Below, one piece after another: positions 33,324 to 41,178 of a stretch of DNA of 64,000 nt. The stretch's first letter is position 1, and each line of letters begins with the position of its first letter. A model generated the notes under the pieces. The model made no database searches. It was given only the letters and a program-made list of their open reading frames with translations, and was not told where the DNA came from. Source of the stretch: CAWKDG01 sp963848355 (lineage in GTDB: Bacteria > Actinomycetota > Acidimicrobiia > Acidimicrobiales > UBA8190); NCBI GenBank assembly GCA_963848355.1, contig CAWKDG010000012.1, positions 1,240,001 to 1,304,000 of the forward strand. The letters run 5' to 3'. The position numbers and the translations under genes were made by a program.

Positions 33324-34754
33324 TCACCTCGTCGGGCCGAGGGCGCGAAAGCGCGCGTACCTCCCGTCGGCCGCCTCCTGCCACACGGCGTCGGGCTCGA
33401 CGCGGTATCCCACCCCCGCCCACCGGCGGGCGTCGTCGAGCGATTCCTCGAGGCCGGCCGCCAGGCGCGCCAGAAAGGCGGCGCCGTACGCCGCACCCTC
33501 GTGCACCGCCACCACGTCCACGGGGAGCCCCGAGGCGTCGGCCATGGCCTGCATCCAGGCGGCGGCCCGGGTCCCTCCCCCACTGGCCACGATGCGGCGC
33601 GCCTTGATCTGACCGAGATCGAGCATGTGGCGGACCACGAACCCCGTCGTCTCGTAGGCCGCCCGCTCCAGGGCGTCGGCGTCGTGGGTGATGTCCAGAC
33701 CCTGGAGCGTCGACCGTAGCGTCGTGTCGTTGTACGGGGCCCGCTCGCCGCGCAGGTACGGCGTCCACACCGGCACGCGGTCGGGGTGCCCCCGGCGCGG
33801 CGGCAACTCCCCGTCGGCGGCGCCCACCGCGTCGCGGTTGGCCCGTCGCGTGGTGGGCAGCCGCCGCGATCCGTGCAGCAGCGACCGGGCCCAGTCGACG
33901 AAGAGGGCACCGGCGTTGCTGGGGCCGCCCACCAGCATCTTCCCCGACACGGTGTGGGGCACCGTCCACAGGCCGGGGGCGTCGATCCACTCGTCGACGA
34001 CGGCCCACACGATGAGGGTGGCTCCGCAGATGACGAGGACGTCGCCGGCGTTGTCGGCTCCCGAGACGATCTGGTCGCAGAAGGCGTCGACCGTTCCCCC
34101 GGCCAGGGCGGCGTCGGTCCCCTTCACCGTGCCGGCACGCGCTCCCATCGGCACGATCAGGGGCATCTGCCCGGCATCGGCACCGATGGCCGACAGCTTG
34201 GCCGGGTCCCACTGCCCGGCACTGAGCAGCGACGCCGACATCATGGCCACCCCGGAATCGATGGCCGCCACCCCGCCCAGAGCGAAATTGGCGACGGCCT
34301 GGGCGGGCCAGTAGCCGAAGGCCCCCGGTGCCTCGGCCACCGCCCAGCGCACGAACCCCTCGGAGTCGGGCAGGACGTCGCTGCCCTTCACCGCCCCTTC
34401 GTCGAAGTCCCCGTCGGCCGGCGGCTCGAGCCGCCCCCGCCCGTCGCCGTAGAGGAGGCCGGGGATGCGGGGGCGGCCCCGGCGGTCGACGGCGGTGAGC
34501 GACGGGACCATGCTGCACACGCAGACGGCGTCGAGCGGGTCGCCGGCGCCGTGAACGGCGGCCAGGGCCTCCAGGGGACCCCGGCGCCAGGCCCGACCGG
34601 CGTCGTGCTCGAGCAGGTCGGGGGCGGGCGAGATCAGGCGGTGGGGCACCCGGGAGCGGGCCAGGACCTTTCCCGCCTCGTCGACGGCCACGGCCTTGAC
34701 GGCCGTGGTCCCGATATCGATGCCTACGGTCACCGAACCTGACACGGTCGTCAT
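33324..34754 (-). CDS. FGGY-family carbohydrate kinase
   Basis: A 476-residue sugar-kinase-like protein. The N-terminal ATPase motif is VGIDIGTTAVKAVAVDE, and the C-terminal half has GGPSNAGALFVDW, YLRGERAPYND and IVASGGGTRAAAWMQAMAD. The closest pattern is xylulokinase or a related pentose or polyol kinase; the exact sugar cannot be read. A -10 box CATAAT lies 8 bases before the ATG, so the transcript is nearly leaderless. It is divergent from a 2-hydroxyacid dehydrogenase gene, so these two may handle the same sugar-acid-like compound. Confidence 0.88.
   Translation of the reverse strand: MTTVSGSVTVGIDIGTTAVKAVAVDEAGKVLARSRVPHRLISPAPDLLEHDAGRAWRRGPLEALAAVHGAGDPLDAVCVCSMVPSLTAVDRRGRPRIPGLLYGDGRGRLEPPADGDFDEGAVKGSDVLPDSEGFVRWAVAEAPGAFGYWPAQAVANFALGGVAAIDSGVAMMSASLLSAGQWDPAKLSAIGADAGQMPLIVPMGARAGTVKGTDAALAGGTVDAFCDQIVSGADNAGDVLVICGATLIVWAVVDEWIDAPGLWTVPHTVSGKMLVGGPSNAGALFVDWARSLLHGSRRLPTTRRANRDAVGAADGELPPRRGHPDRVPVWTPYLRGERAPYNDTTLRSTLQGLDITHDADALERAAYETTGFVVRHMLDLGQIKARRIVASGGGTRAAAWMQAMADASGLPVDVVAVHEGAAYGAAFLARLAAGLEESLDDARRWAGVGYRVEPDAVWQEAADGRYARFRALGPTR
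34739..34754. promoter_or_regulatory. palindromic operator candidate, copy 5 (one mismatch)
   Basis: CTGACACGGTCGTCAT matches CTGAC-N6-GTCAG except for the last base. It covers the start codon and first codons of the minus-strand kinase gene, so coding constraint could explain it. It is the least certain of the seven copies. Confidence 0.3.
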
Positions 34755-34762
34755 CGTCAGAC

Positions 34763-34768
34763 ATTATG
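34763..34768 (-). promoter_or_regulatory. -10 box for the kinase gene
   Basis: CATAAT on the minus strand, five of six matches to TATAAT, lies eight bases before the ATG of the FGGY-kinase gene, with no Shine-Dalgarno between. No good -35 box is visible. Confidence 0.4.
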
Positions 34769-34799
34769 GAGGACTTCCAACCAAGAGGGAGGATCGAAG

Positions 34800-35810
34800 G
34801 TGGACAGCCGCCCGCGGGCGCTCGTCACCGCCCCCGTACGCGGGCCCGGACTCGAGCTGTTGCATGAACTGGCCGACCTCGTGATCGACCCCTGGATCGA
34901 CCAGCAACCCATCCGCATCTACAACGCCGAGCAGCTGGCCGAGCGCGCCGCAGCCGTTGGGGCGACGATCCTCATCGTCGAGGCCGACTCCTGCAAGGGA
35001 GTGGTCTTCGAGCAGCCGCTGATCGCCGTGGCCAGCACCCGGGGCGACCCCACCAACGTCGACGTCGCCGCGGCCACGGCCGCCGGCATCCCCGTGCTGC
35101 GGGCACCGGCGCGCAACGCCGACGCCGTGGCCGAACTGGCCGTGGCCCTGCTCCTGGCCGTCAACCGGGGGGTAGTGCGGGCCGATGCCGACGTGCGCGC
35201 CGGCCAGACCTACCGCGACGGCACCATTCCCTACCAACGCTTCCGGGCCTGGCAGCTGGCCGGTCGCACCGCCGGGATCGTGGGCCTGGGGGCCGTGGGA
35301 CGGGCCCTGGCCTGGCGGCTCGAGGGTCTCGGCATGCGCGTCGTGTCGAGCGACCCCTACGCCCCCGACGCCACCCACACCCTCGAAGACCTCCTCGAGA
35401 TCTCCGACGTCGTCTCCCTGCACGCACCGGTCACCCCCGAGACCACGGGGATGATCGGCGCCGACCAGTTCGCCGCCATGCGCGACGGTGTCATCTTCCT
35501 GAACACGGCCCGGGCCCAATTGCACGACGGCGATGCCCTGGTGGCGGCCTTGGCCTCGGGCAAGGTGGGGGGAGCCGGTCTCGACCACTTCGTCGGTGAG
35601 AATCTGGCCACCGACGATCCCCTCACCACCTTTCCCACCGTCGTGCTCGCTCCCCACATCGGCGGCGCCACCTACGACACCGAGGCCAACGGCACCCGGA
35701 CCATCGCCGAAGACCTCGTCCGCCTGCGTGCCGGGGTCACGCCCCGACACATCGTCAACCCCGAGGTCCTCGGGCACACCAGGTCGGCGGCCCCCGCCGC
35801 GGCGACGTAG
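34800..35810 (+). CDS. D-isomer-specific 2-hydroxyacid dehydrogenase
   Basis: A 336-residue NAD-dependent dehydrogenase of the phosphoglycerate dehydrogenase type. Visible are the Rossmann motif GIVGLGAVGRALAWRLEG, the substrate-binding Arg in NTARAQLHDGDAL and the catalytic His in LAPHIGGAT. The usual Glu-containing EPL segment reads FVGENLATDDPL. It would interconvert a 2-hydroxy acid and a 2-oxo acid. The GTG start is supported by GGGAGG eight bases upstream. It is divergent from the sugar-type kinase and is followed 8 bases later by an acyl-CoA dehydrogenase gene. Confidence 0.9.
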   Translation: MDSRPRALVTAPVRGPGLELLHELADLVIDPWIDQQPIRIYNAEQLAERAAAVGATILIVEADSCKGVVFEQPLIAVASTRGDPTNVDVAAATAAGIPVLRAPARNADAVAELAVALLLAVNRGVVRADADVRAGQTYRDGTIPYQRFRAWQLAGRTAGIVGLGAVGRALAWRLEGLGMRVVSSDPYAPDATHTLEDLLEISDVVSLHAPVTPETTGMIGADQFAAMRDGVIFLNTARAQLHDGDALVAALASGKVGGAGLDHFVGENLATDDPLTTFPTVVLAPHIGGATYDTEANGTRTIAEDLVRLRAGVTPRHIVNPEVLGHTRSAAPAAAT

Positions 35811-35818
35811 GCCACGCC

Positions 35819-37015
35819 GTGGACTTCGCCACCACGTCCGAGGACGAGGACTTCCGCCACGAGCTGCAGACGTGGCTCGACTCGAACCTGCCCGAGTTCG
35901 CGGCCGAGGGCGAGATCGGTGACGAGAACAATGCCGACCGGCGCATCATGCTCCGTCGCCAGGCGTGGCAGCGTCGCCTGCACGAGGGCCACTGGGCCGC
36001 CATCAACTGGCCCAAGTCGTGGGGAGGACGCGAAGCGACGGTGTCGCAGAACACCATCTACTCGGAGGTCATGGCCCGGGCCAAGACGCCGGGCATCTAC
36101 AACGCCAACGGTCTGTGGCAGATCGGCCCCATGATCCTGCGGTGGGGGACCGAGCAGCAGCAGCAGCAGTGGTTACCGGGCATCCTCGACGCCACCGAGC
36201 ACTGGTGCCAGGGCTTCACCGAGCCCGAGGCCGGATCCGACCTCGCCAACCTGCGCACCCAGGCGGTGCTCGACGGCGACGACTACGTGGTCAACGGGCG
36301 CAAGATCTGGATCTCCACCGCCCATCTGGCCAAATGGGGACTGTTCCTCGTGCGCACCGACCCCACGGCCATCGAACGCGGGGCCAAGCACGAGGGGATC
36401 ACCGCCCTCATCGTCGACATGGAGCTGCCCGGGATCGAGGTCACCGTCATCCGCGACATCACCGGCGGCGAGTTGTTCTGCGAGGTCGCCTTCGACGGTG
36501 CCCGGGTACCCGCCGCCTACCGCCTCGGCGAGGAGGACCAGGGCTGGAAGGTGGCCATGGGGACGCTCGGACACGAGCGCGTGGGGACGGCCGGTCTGTC
36601 GGTGTCGATGCGCATCGAGCTCGACAACCTCATCGCCACCGCCCGCATCCACAATCCCGGCGCCCTCGACGATCCCGCCATCCGCGACCGGATCGCCCGT
36701 TTGTGGACCCAGCTCGAGCTCACCCGGCTCCTGAACGCCCGGGCGCTGTCGAAGATCCTGAAGGGGCAGCCCAATTGGCCCGAGGTTCCCCTGGCCAAGC
36801 TCCAGTGGAGCTCGCTGTCGCAGACGATCGCCGAGCTCGGGGTCGACATCCTCGGACCGATGGGCGTGCTGACGCGCGGCGGACCCGATGCCGTCGACAA
36901 GGGCCACTGGAGCCACAACTACGTCTGGCAGCGCTACACGTCGATCGGCGCCGGCACCACCGAGGTGCAGAAGAACATCATCGCCGACCGCGCCATCAAG
37001 TTGCCCCGTCGCTAG
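35819..37015 (+). CDS. acyl-CoA dehydrogenase (398 aa)
   Basis: Acyl-CoA dehydrogenase with NWPKSWGGREATVSQNTIY, QGFTEPEAGSDLANLRTQAV, VNGRKIWISTAHLAKWGLF and IGAGTTEVQKNIIADRAIKLPRR. EGT is again replaced (GAGT). The GTG start lies 8 bases after the 2-hydroxyacid dehydrogenase stop, so both are on one message. The gene ends 71 bases before the converging glycosylase gene, across a short tandem repeat. Substrate unknown. Confidence 0.92.
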   Translation: MDFATTSEDEDFRHELQTWLDSNLPEFAAEGEIGDENNADRRIMLRRQAWQRRLHEGHWAAINWPKSWGGREATVSQNTIYSEVMARAKTPGIYNANGLWQIGPMILRWGTEQQQQQWLPGILDATEHWCQGFTEPEAGSDLANLRTQAVLDGDDYVVNGRKIWISTAHLAKWGLFLVRTDPTAIERGAKHEGITALIVDMELPGIEVTVIRDITGGELFCEVAFDGARVPAAYRLGEEDQGWKVAMGTLGHERVGTAGLSVSMRIELDNLIATARIHNPGALDDPAIRDRIARLWTQLELTRLLNARALSKILKGQPNWPEVPLAKLQWSSLSQTIAELGVDILGPMGVLTRGGPDAVDKGHWSHNYVWQRYTSIGAGTTEVQKNIIADRAIKLPRR

Positions 37016-37027
37016 GTCGGACCGAAG

Positions 37028-37082
37028 GCGCCGATCGACTGGGCCGGGGACCGGCGCCGATCGACTGGCGCCGGGGACCGGC
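37028..37082. repeat. tandem repeat between convergent genes
   Basis: A unit of about 28 bases containing GGCGCCGATCGACTGG and GCCGGGGACC occurs twice in tandem, with a partial third copy running into the glycosylase stop. GGCGCC on either side of GATCGACT is an inverted repeat, so hairpins can form on both strands. It may act as a bidirectional terminator between genes ending at 37015 and 37087. Confidence 0.6.
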
Positions 37083-37086
37083 GCCG

Positions 37087-37722
37087 CTACGGCCCGGGGA
37101 CCGGAGCGGGGTTGTCCACCACGCGCCAGCAGTACCAGGCCACGACGCTGCGGTAGGGGCGGTACACCTCGCCGTAGTCGAGGAGGACGGCCGGCGCCGG
37201 GATCTCGGGCAGCCCCCAGGCCGAGGCGAAGCCGGCGCGTACCCCGTAGTCACCGACGGGCCAGACGTCGAGACGCCCCAAGGTGCCGAGGAGGAACATC
37301 TCCGCCGTCCACCGTCCGATCCCCCGCACCTGCACCAGGTGCTCCACCACCTCCTCGTCGCTCAGGCGACCGATGCGCTCGAGCGACACCTGCCCCCCGG
37401 CCACCTTCTCCGCCAGGTCGATGACGGCGGCCGCCTTGGCCCCACTGAGCCCCGCGCCCCGCAACGCCTCCAGCGGAGTGGCCAGCACGCTGGCCGGCGT
37501 CACTTCCCCGCCCACGGCGGCGACGAAGCGAGCGTGGATGCTGGCCGCCGCCTTACCGGCCAACTGCTGGTAGCAGATGGCACTGGCCAGAACGGCGAAG
37601 CGGGTGCGGGCCGGCCTCCGTCCACCCAGACGCGGCGGCCCGTAGTGCTCGACCAACGCCGCCAACACCGGGTCGTCGGCCGCCAGTTCGGCGGCAGCAC
37701 GGGCAGCGGGTCCGTCGGCCAT
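37087..37722 (-). CDS. DNA-3-methyladenine glycosylase II, AlkA-like (HhH-GPD)
   Basis: A 211-residue base-excision repair glycosylase. YQQLAGKAAASIHARF matches the first conserved block. The helix-hairpin-helix is LVQVRGIGRWTAEMFLL, and the catalytic Asp is in WPVGDYGVR. It removes alkylated purines from DNA. No N-terminal Ada domain is present, so it resembles the short stand-alone AlkA type. TAGGCT, a possible -10 box, lies nine bases before the ATG. It is a housekeeping repair gene unrelated to the catabolic neighbours. Confidence 0.9.
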   Translation of the reverse strand: MADGPAARAAAELAADDPVLAALVEHYGPPRLGGRRPARTRFAVLASAICYQQLAGKAAASIHARFVAAVGGEVTPASVLATPLEALRGAGLSGAKAAAVIDLAEKVAGGQVSLERIGRLSDEEVVEHLVQVRGIGRWTAEMFLLGTLGRLDVWPVGDYGVRAGFASAWGLPEIPAPAVLLDYGEVYRPYRSVVAWYCWRVVDNPAPVPGP

Positions 37723-37883
37723 TGACGACGGAGCCTACGGTTCCGCGTCGGCGGCCCCGGCCGGGCCCGCCGTCGGACTCGGCTCGTCGGTACTTCAGCC
37801 GTCACCGCCGGTCGCCGATAAGACCGACTGGGACGGTAGGCTTCCTCCGCCCTGCATGACCGAGCGAGATCGAGGATGACGCC

Positions 37884-38903
37884 ATGAGCGACATGTCCCA
37901 GGGGCCCGGCTGGTGGATCGCATCGGACGGCAAGTGGTACCCGCCGCACCTGCACCCGTCGGTGCGGGTTCCCGAGCCGTGGGAAGCGGAGGCCGCTCAG
38001 GGCGCCGACCTTTCCTCGCCGTCGTCCGACGCCTCCTCTCCGGTGACGAACCCCGGGAAGCGCTCGAGGACACCTCTCCTCGTCGCCGTGGCTGTCGTCC
38101 TCGTGATCCTGCTCGTCGTCGGGGCCGTGGTCGTGTTCGGCAGCTCCAAGAGCGCCAGCGCCGAGGTCGTCGACGCCGTCAACAGCACCCTCAGCAACGG
38201 CACCGCCCATCTGACCCTGAGCATCTCGGGCCAGGTCGACGGCACCTCGGTGATCGGAACGGGGACCGGAAACATCGACTTCACCGACAACGACCTCCAA
38301 GTCCAGATGACGGTCGGCGCCGGCGGTCAGCACGTGCCCATCAACGCCATCTATCTGGGCGGTGTGATCTACGAGTCGGTGCCCGGTCTGAGTGCCATCG
38401 CTCCCGGTAAGTCCTGGCTCTCGCTCGATCTCTCGGCGCTCCAGAAGGAGGAGGCGCAGGACCCGAGCACGTCCGAGCTGGGCAGCAACCCGGCCCTGAT
38501 GTTGCAGGTGCTGGCGCAACAGGGCAACACCGTGGTCCCCCTGGGACCGTCGACCGTCGACGGGGTCGCCGTCAACGGCTACTCCGTCACCGTCGACCCT
38601 TCCTCCGTGGCCCGACAGCTCCAGAAGGCCGACCTCCCCTCCTGGATGCAACAGGCCGTGGCCGGGCTCAAGGTGCAGAACCTCGATATGAAGGTCTATA
38701 TCGACAGCTCCGGCATGCTCCGCTCGTTCGAGACGCTGTCCTCGGAGACGGTGCCGGGTGCCGGGACCGTGAGCTTCGACGAGGCGCTCGATTTCTCGGA
38801 CTACGGCGCACCCGTGACTGTGACCGCTCCCCCGGCCGGTCAGGTCGAGAGCTTCCAGCAACTTCTCCAGGCCGCCGGAAGCAGCGGGGTCCCCACCTCC
38901 TGA
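37884..38903 (+). CDS. membrane-anchored protein with WYPP N-terminus and LppX/LprG-like domain
   Basis: A 339-residue protein. It opens MSDMSQGPGWWIASDGKWYPP, a DUF2510-like cytoplasmic tag, followed by a polar stretch and one membrane helix (TPLLVAVAVVLVILLVVGAV). The remainder is extracellular beta-rich sequence beginning VDAVNSTLSNGTAHLTLSISG and ending near FSDYGAPVTVTAPPAGQ, which resembles LppX/LprA/F/G lipoproteins of mycobacteria that bind lipids. No lipobox is present, so the helix is the anchor. A lipid-carrier role is inference. It shares its N-terminal tag with the protein at 40.2 kb. Start supported by GAGGA eight bases upstream. Confidence 0.8.
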   Translation: MSDMSQGPGWWIASDGKWYPPHLHPSVRVPEPWEAEAAQGADLSSPSSDASSPVTNPGKRSRTPLLVAVAVVLVILLVVGAVVVFGSSKSASAEVVDAVNSTLSNGTAHLTLSISGQVDGTSVIGTGTGNIDFTDNDLQVQMTVGAGGQHVPINAIYLGGVIYESVPGLSAIAPGKSWLSLDLSALQKEEAQDPSTSELGSNPALMLQVLAQQGNTVVPLGPSTVDGVAVNGYSVTVDPSSVARQLQKADLPSWMQQAVAGLKVQNLDMKVYIDSSGMLRSFETLSSETVPGAGTVSFDEALDFSDYGAPVTVTAPPAGQVESFQQLLQAAGSSGVPTS

Positions 38904-38919
38904 CGGCATCCACCGCCGG

Positions 38920-39111
38920 TCACGTGCGTCGGGGTACGACGAGAACCCACCGCAGCGTTCCCGAGCGTCGGCGATCGGGTCCACCGCGTCGACGTCGGCC
39001 ACGACCGCCCGCGTCGGCGTCTGCGGTGAACGGCACGTCACGACGGACGGCTGCCCGTCGGGCGTCGACCTCCTGCCTGACCGCCATGTGCAGCAGTTCG
39101 GGGTGCGTCAC
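38920..39111 (-). CDS. possible small basic protein (63 aa)
   Basis: A short frame starting GTG with THPELLHMAVRQEVDARRAA, a pattern seen in small actinobacterial proteins of unknown function that begin HPEL and continue with an Arg/Glu-rich helix. The centre is very Arg/Gly-rich and the end hydrophobic. GATCAT on the minus strand sits six bases before the GTG, the spacing seen for other leaderless genes here. The high-GC background makes such frames common by chance, so this is a weak call. It fills an otherwise empty 260-base gap. Confidence 0.3.
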   Translation of the reverse strand: MTHPELLHMAVRQEVDARRAAVRRDVPFTADADAGGRGRRRRGGPDRRRSGTLRWVLVVPRRT

Positions 39112-39127
39112 ACCCCCATGATCGGCC

Positions 39128-39156
39128 TTGTCGCCGGCGCCCAGAAGTGGCAGAAT
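39128..39156 (+). promoter_or_regulatory. leaderless promoter of the GlxA-like gene
   Basis: TTGTCG (39128-39133), a 17-base spacer and CAGAAT (39151-39156) form a sigma-70-type promoter. The ATG at 39164 begins seven bases after the -10 box, so transcription should start at or just before it. There is no Shine-Dalgarno sequence. Confidence 0.55.
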
Positions 39157-39163
39157 CACCTAT

Positions 39164-40156
39164 ATGCGCAAGAAAGCTGCCAATGGCGGGACACCCCGCC
39201 GGCACCTGGTGGCGGCCGTGGTGGCCGACGGTTTCTCACCCTTCGAGTTCTCCGTCGCCTGCGAGGTCTTCGGCGTCGACCGGTCGTCGACCCTCGGTGT
39301 GCCCTGGTACCGGTTCGCCGTCTGCGCCGCCGAGCCGACCGCGGTGACGACCTCGATCGGATTCACCCTGACGGCGGACCACGGGCTCGATGTCCTCAGA
39401 CGGGCCGACACCATCATCGTGCCCACCTTCGGTGAGGGGACCGACGGCGGCGAGCAGTTGCACACCGAGTTGTGCCGGGCGCACCGACGGGGGGCCCGGC
39501 TGATGTCGTTCTGCACCGGCGCCTTCGTGCTGGCGGCCGCCGGCCTCCTCGACGGACGGCGCGCCACCACGCACTGGGGTTGGACGGACGAGCTCGTCCG
39601 CCGGCACCCGTTGGTGCATGTCGACCCCGATGTCCTCTATGTCGACGACGGCGACATCCTGACCTCCGCCGGCACGGCAGCCAGTATCGATCTGGCTCTG
39701 TACGTCCTGCGCCAGGACTACGGCACGGAGATCGCCAACGCCGTGGCCCGTCGCATGGTGGTCGCCCCCCATCGCAACGGCGGCCAGGCGCAGTTCATCG
39801 CATCGCCGGTCCCCGATGCCGCCGCCTCGGACCTGTTTCCCGACACCTTCGCCTGGATGCAGCGACATCTCGATCGGCCGCTCACCGTGCCCGAACTGGC
39901 CCGACGCTCGGCCATGAGTCCCCGGACCTTCGCGCGGCGCTTTCTGGCCACCACCGGTGTCACTCCTCACCAATGGCTTCTGCGCCAGCGCGTGCTACGC
40001 GCCCAGGAGCTCCTCGAGACCACCGATCTTTCCGTCGACCTCGTCGCCAGCCGCTGCGGAATGGGCAGCGCCTCCAACCTGCGTCAGCACTTCCAGCGCA
40101 TCGTCCGCACGTCGCCGCAGGCGTACCGCAACAGCTTCTCCTCGGCCCCGGCGTGA
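39164..40156 (+). CDS. GlxA-type transcriptional regulator (DJ-1/PfpI plus AraC domain)
   Basis: A 330-residue regulator. Residues about 12-180 form a DJ-1/PfpI-like domain (FSPFEFSVACEVFGVDR; MSFCTGAFVLAAAGLLDGRRA with the nucleophile-elbow Cys). The C-terminal third is an AraC-type DNA-binding domain with two helix-turn-helix motifs (LTVPELARRSAMSPRTFARRF and LSVDLVASRCGMGSASNLRQHF). A TTG or GTG start further upstream is possible, but the promoter at 39128-39156 points to ATG 39164. Such regulators often respond to quaternary amines or small metabolites; the ligand here is unknown. Confidence 0.9.
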   Translation: MRKKAANGGTPRRHLVAAVVADGFSPFEFSVACEVFGVDRSSTLGVPWYRFAVCAAEPTAVTTSIGFTLTADHGLDVLRRADTIIVPTFGEGTDGGEQLHTELCRAHRRGARLMSFCTGAFVLAAAGLLDGRRATTHWGWTDELVRRHPLVHVDPDVLYVDDGDILTSAGTAASIDLALYVLRQDYGTEIANAVARRMVVAPHRNGGQAQFIASPVPDAAASDLFPDTFAWMQRHLDRPLTVPELARRSAMSPRTFARRFLATTGVTPHQWLLRQRVLRAQELLETTDLSVDLVASRCGMGSASNLRQHFQRIVRTSPQAYRNSFSSAPA

Positions 40157-40182
40157 CGTCGAGCCACCGTGGTCGGTCCCGC

Positions 40183-41019
40183 CTACAGGGTGCCCGAGAC
40201 GTTGAGCTTGGCCGTCACGTCGAATGTGCCGTCACCGTCCTGGGTGGCCGTGGCCGTGCCCCCCACGACCTGTGAGCCGACGCGACCGGTAAAGGGAACG
40301 GTGAGTGCCCGCCCGGTGCTGCTCGCCACGGCGAACTCGGCATTGCCGGTGACCTGTTCGGAACCGTAGGTCCCGGCCACCTCGAAGGTGACGAGGCCGC
40401 CCTGCAGGAGCGGTCCGCTGCTCCCGGAGTCGAGCGACACACGGAGCGCGTAGGGGCTGCCCCCGAGGGTCCCCTTGTATAGGAAGAGCACGGCGTCCGA
40501 CGGCGACGACGTGCCGAACCCCGGCGATGCCGACGTGCCGGTGCCAGCCACCGTTCCCGTCAGGGTGCTGCCACCCACCGTCCCCGAGAACGTCGGCGAC
40601 CCCGATCGGGGAACCGTGACGTGGATAGTGGCCGTCTCCGCCCCGGGGGCGAACGCCGAGCCTCCACCACCGGAGACGAGAGCGACGACCACGGCCGCCA
40701 CGGCCAGGGCCACGAGGACGACAGCGCCGACGACCCAGGGGACGGACGACCGTCTCCGGCGTCCCGGCGACGACGGAGACAGCACCGGCGCGCCATCCGG
40801 CTCCACCGGCGCGCCACCCGGCTCCGCGGTGCCACCCGGCTCCGCGGTGCCACCCGGTGAGGCGGTGCCGGCCGGTGAGGCGGTGCCGGCCGGTGAGGCG
40901 GTGCCCGCCGGTGAGGCGGTGCCGGCCAGTGAGGCGACGACATCGGGATGCGACTCGGGCGGGTACCACTTGCCGTCGGACGCGATCCACCAGCCCGGTC
41001 CCTGTGACATCTCGCTCAC
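40183..41019 (-). CDS. membrane-anchored protein with WYPP N-terminus and hexapeptide-repeat linker
   Basis: A 278-residue protein that starts GTG (VSEMSQGPGWWIASDGKWYPPE), preceded by GGAGG five bases upstream. This makes it the counterpart of the 37.9-kb protein. After the tag comes a repeat linker of AGTASP and GGTAEP hexapeptides, then Arg-rich sequence, one membrane helix (WVVGAVVLVALAVAAVVVALV) and an extracellular beta domain rich in Gly, Ser and Thr. No catalytic motif is recognised. The two proteins share only the tag and topology, so the tag may direct location or partner binding. Confidence 0.75.
   Translation of the reverse strand: MSEMSQGPGWWIASDGKWYPPESHPDVVASLAGTASPAGTASPAGTASPAGTASPGGTAEPGGTAEPGGAPVEPDGAPVLSPSSPGRRRRSSVPWVVGAVVLVALAVAAVVVALVSGGGGSAFAPGAETATIHVTVPRSGSPTFSGTVGGSTLTGTVAGTGTSASPGFGTSSPSDAVLFLYKGTLGGSPYALRVSLDSGSSGPLLQGGLVTFEVAGTYGSEQVTGNAEFAVASSTGRALTVPFTGRVGSQVVGGTATATQDGDGTFDVTAKLNVSGTL
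40800..40935. repeat. 18-bp minisatellite inside the WYPP protein gene
   Basis: Tandem 18-base units of two related types, GCCACCCGGCTCCGCGGT (about two to three copies) and GCCGGCCGGTGAGGCGGT (about four copies), encode the hexapeptides GGTAEP and AGTASP. Near-identity of copies implies expansion by slippage. The unit length matches the independent repeat in the TetR gene at 32.8 kb. Confidence 0.85.
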
Positions 41020-41143
41020 GGGTGCCTCCTCGATCTCCTCCCACCACCTTGACACCGTTGCAGCCCCGTCGTGCGACTCCACGGCCCACCCTGGGGATGA
41101 CGGCTGTCTTGTGTGCAATGCCATCGTGGTCGACGCGTGGTCG

Positions 41144-41172
41144 TTGACTTATGGGAGTCCAGCCCCGACAAT
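41144..41172 (+). promoter_or_regulatory. leaderless promoter of a membrane protein gene
   Basis: TTGACT (41144-41149) and GACAAT (41167-41172) are separated by 17 bases, a good sigma-70-type promoter. The ATG at 41179 follows the -10 box by exactly six bases, so the message should have no leader. Confidence 0.6.
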
Positions 41173-41178
41173 CCAACG

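Noticed and set aside
34739..34754. Treating the imperfect palindrome at the kinase start as equal to the other copies
   Set aside because: It lies within coding sequence, has a mismatch and its bases are constrained by codons, so it is listed only with low confidence.
37838..37850. Possible RNA or riboswitch upstream of the WYPP/LppX-like gene
   Set aside because: Only a possible -10 box (TAGGCT) and a Shine-Dalgarno were found; no conserved structure is visible.
40800..40935. Short tandem repeats considered as an origin or iteron array
   Set aside because: They lie inside a coding frame, are in phase with hexapeptides and have no neighbouring replication gene.
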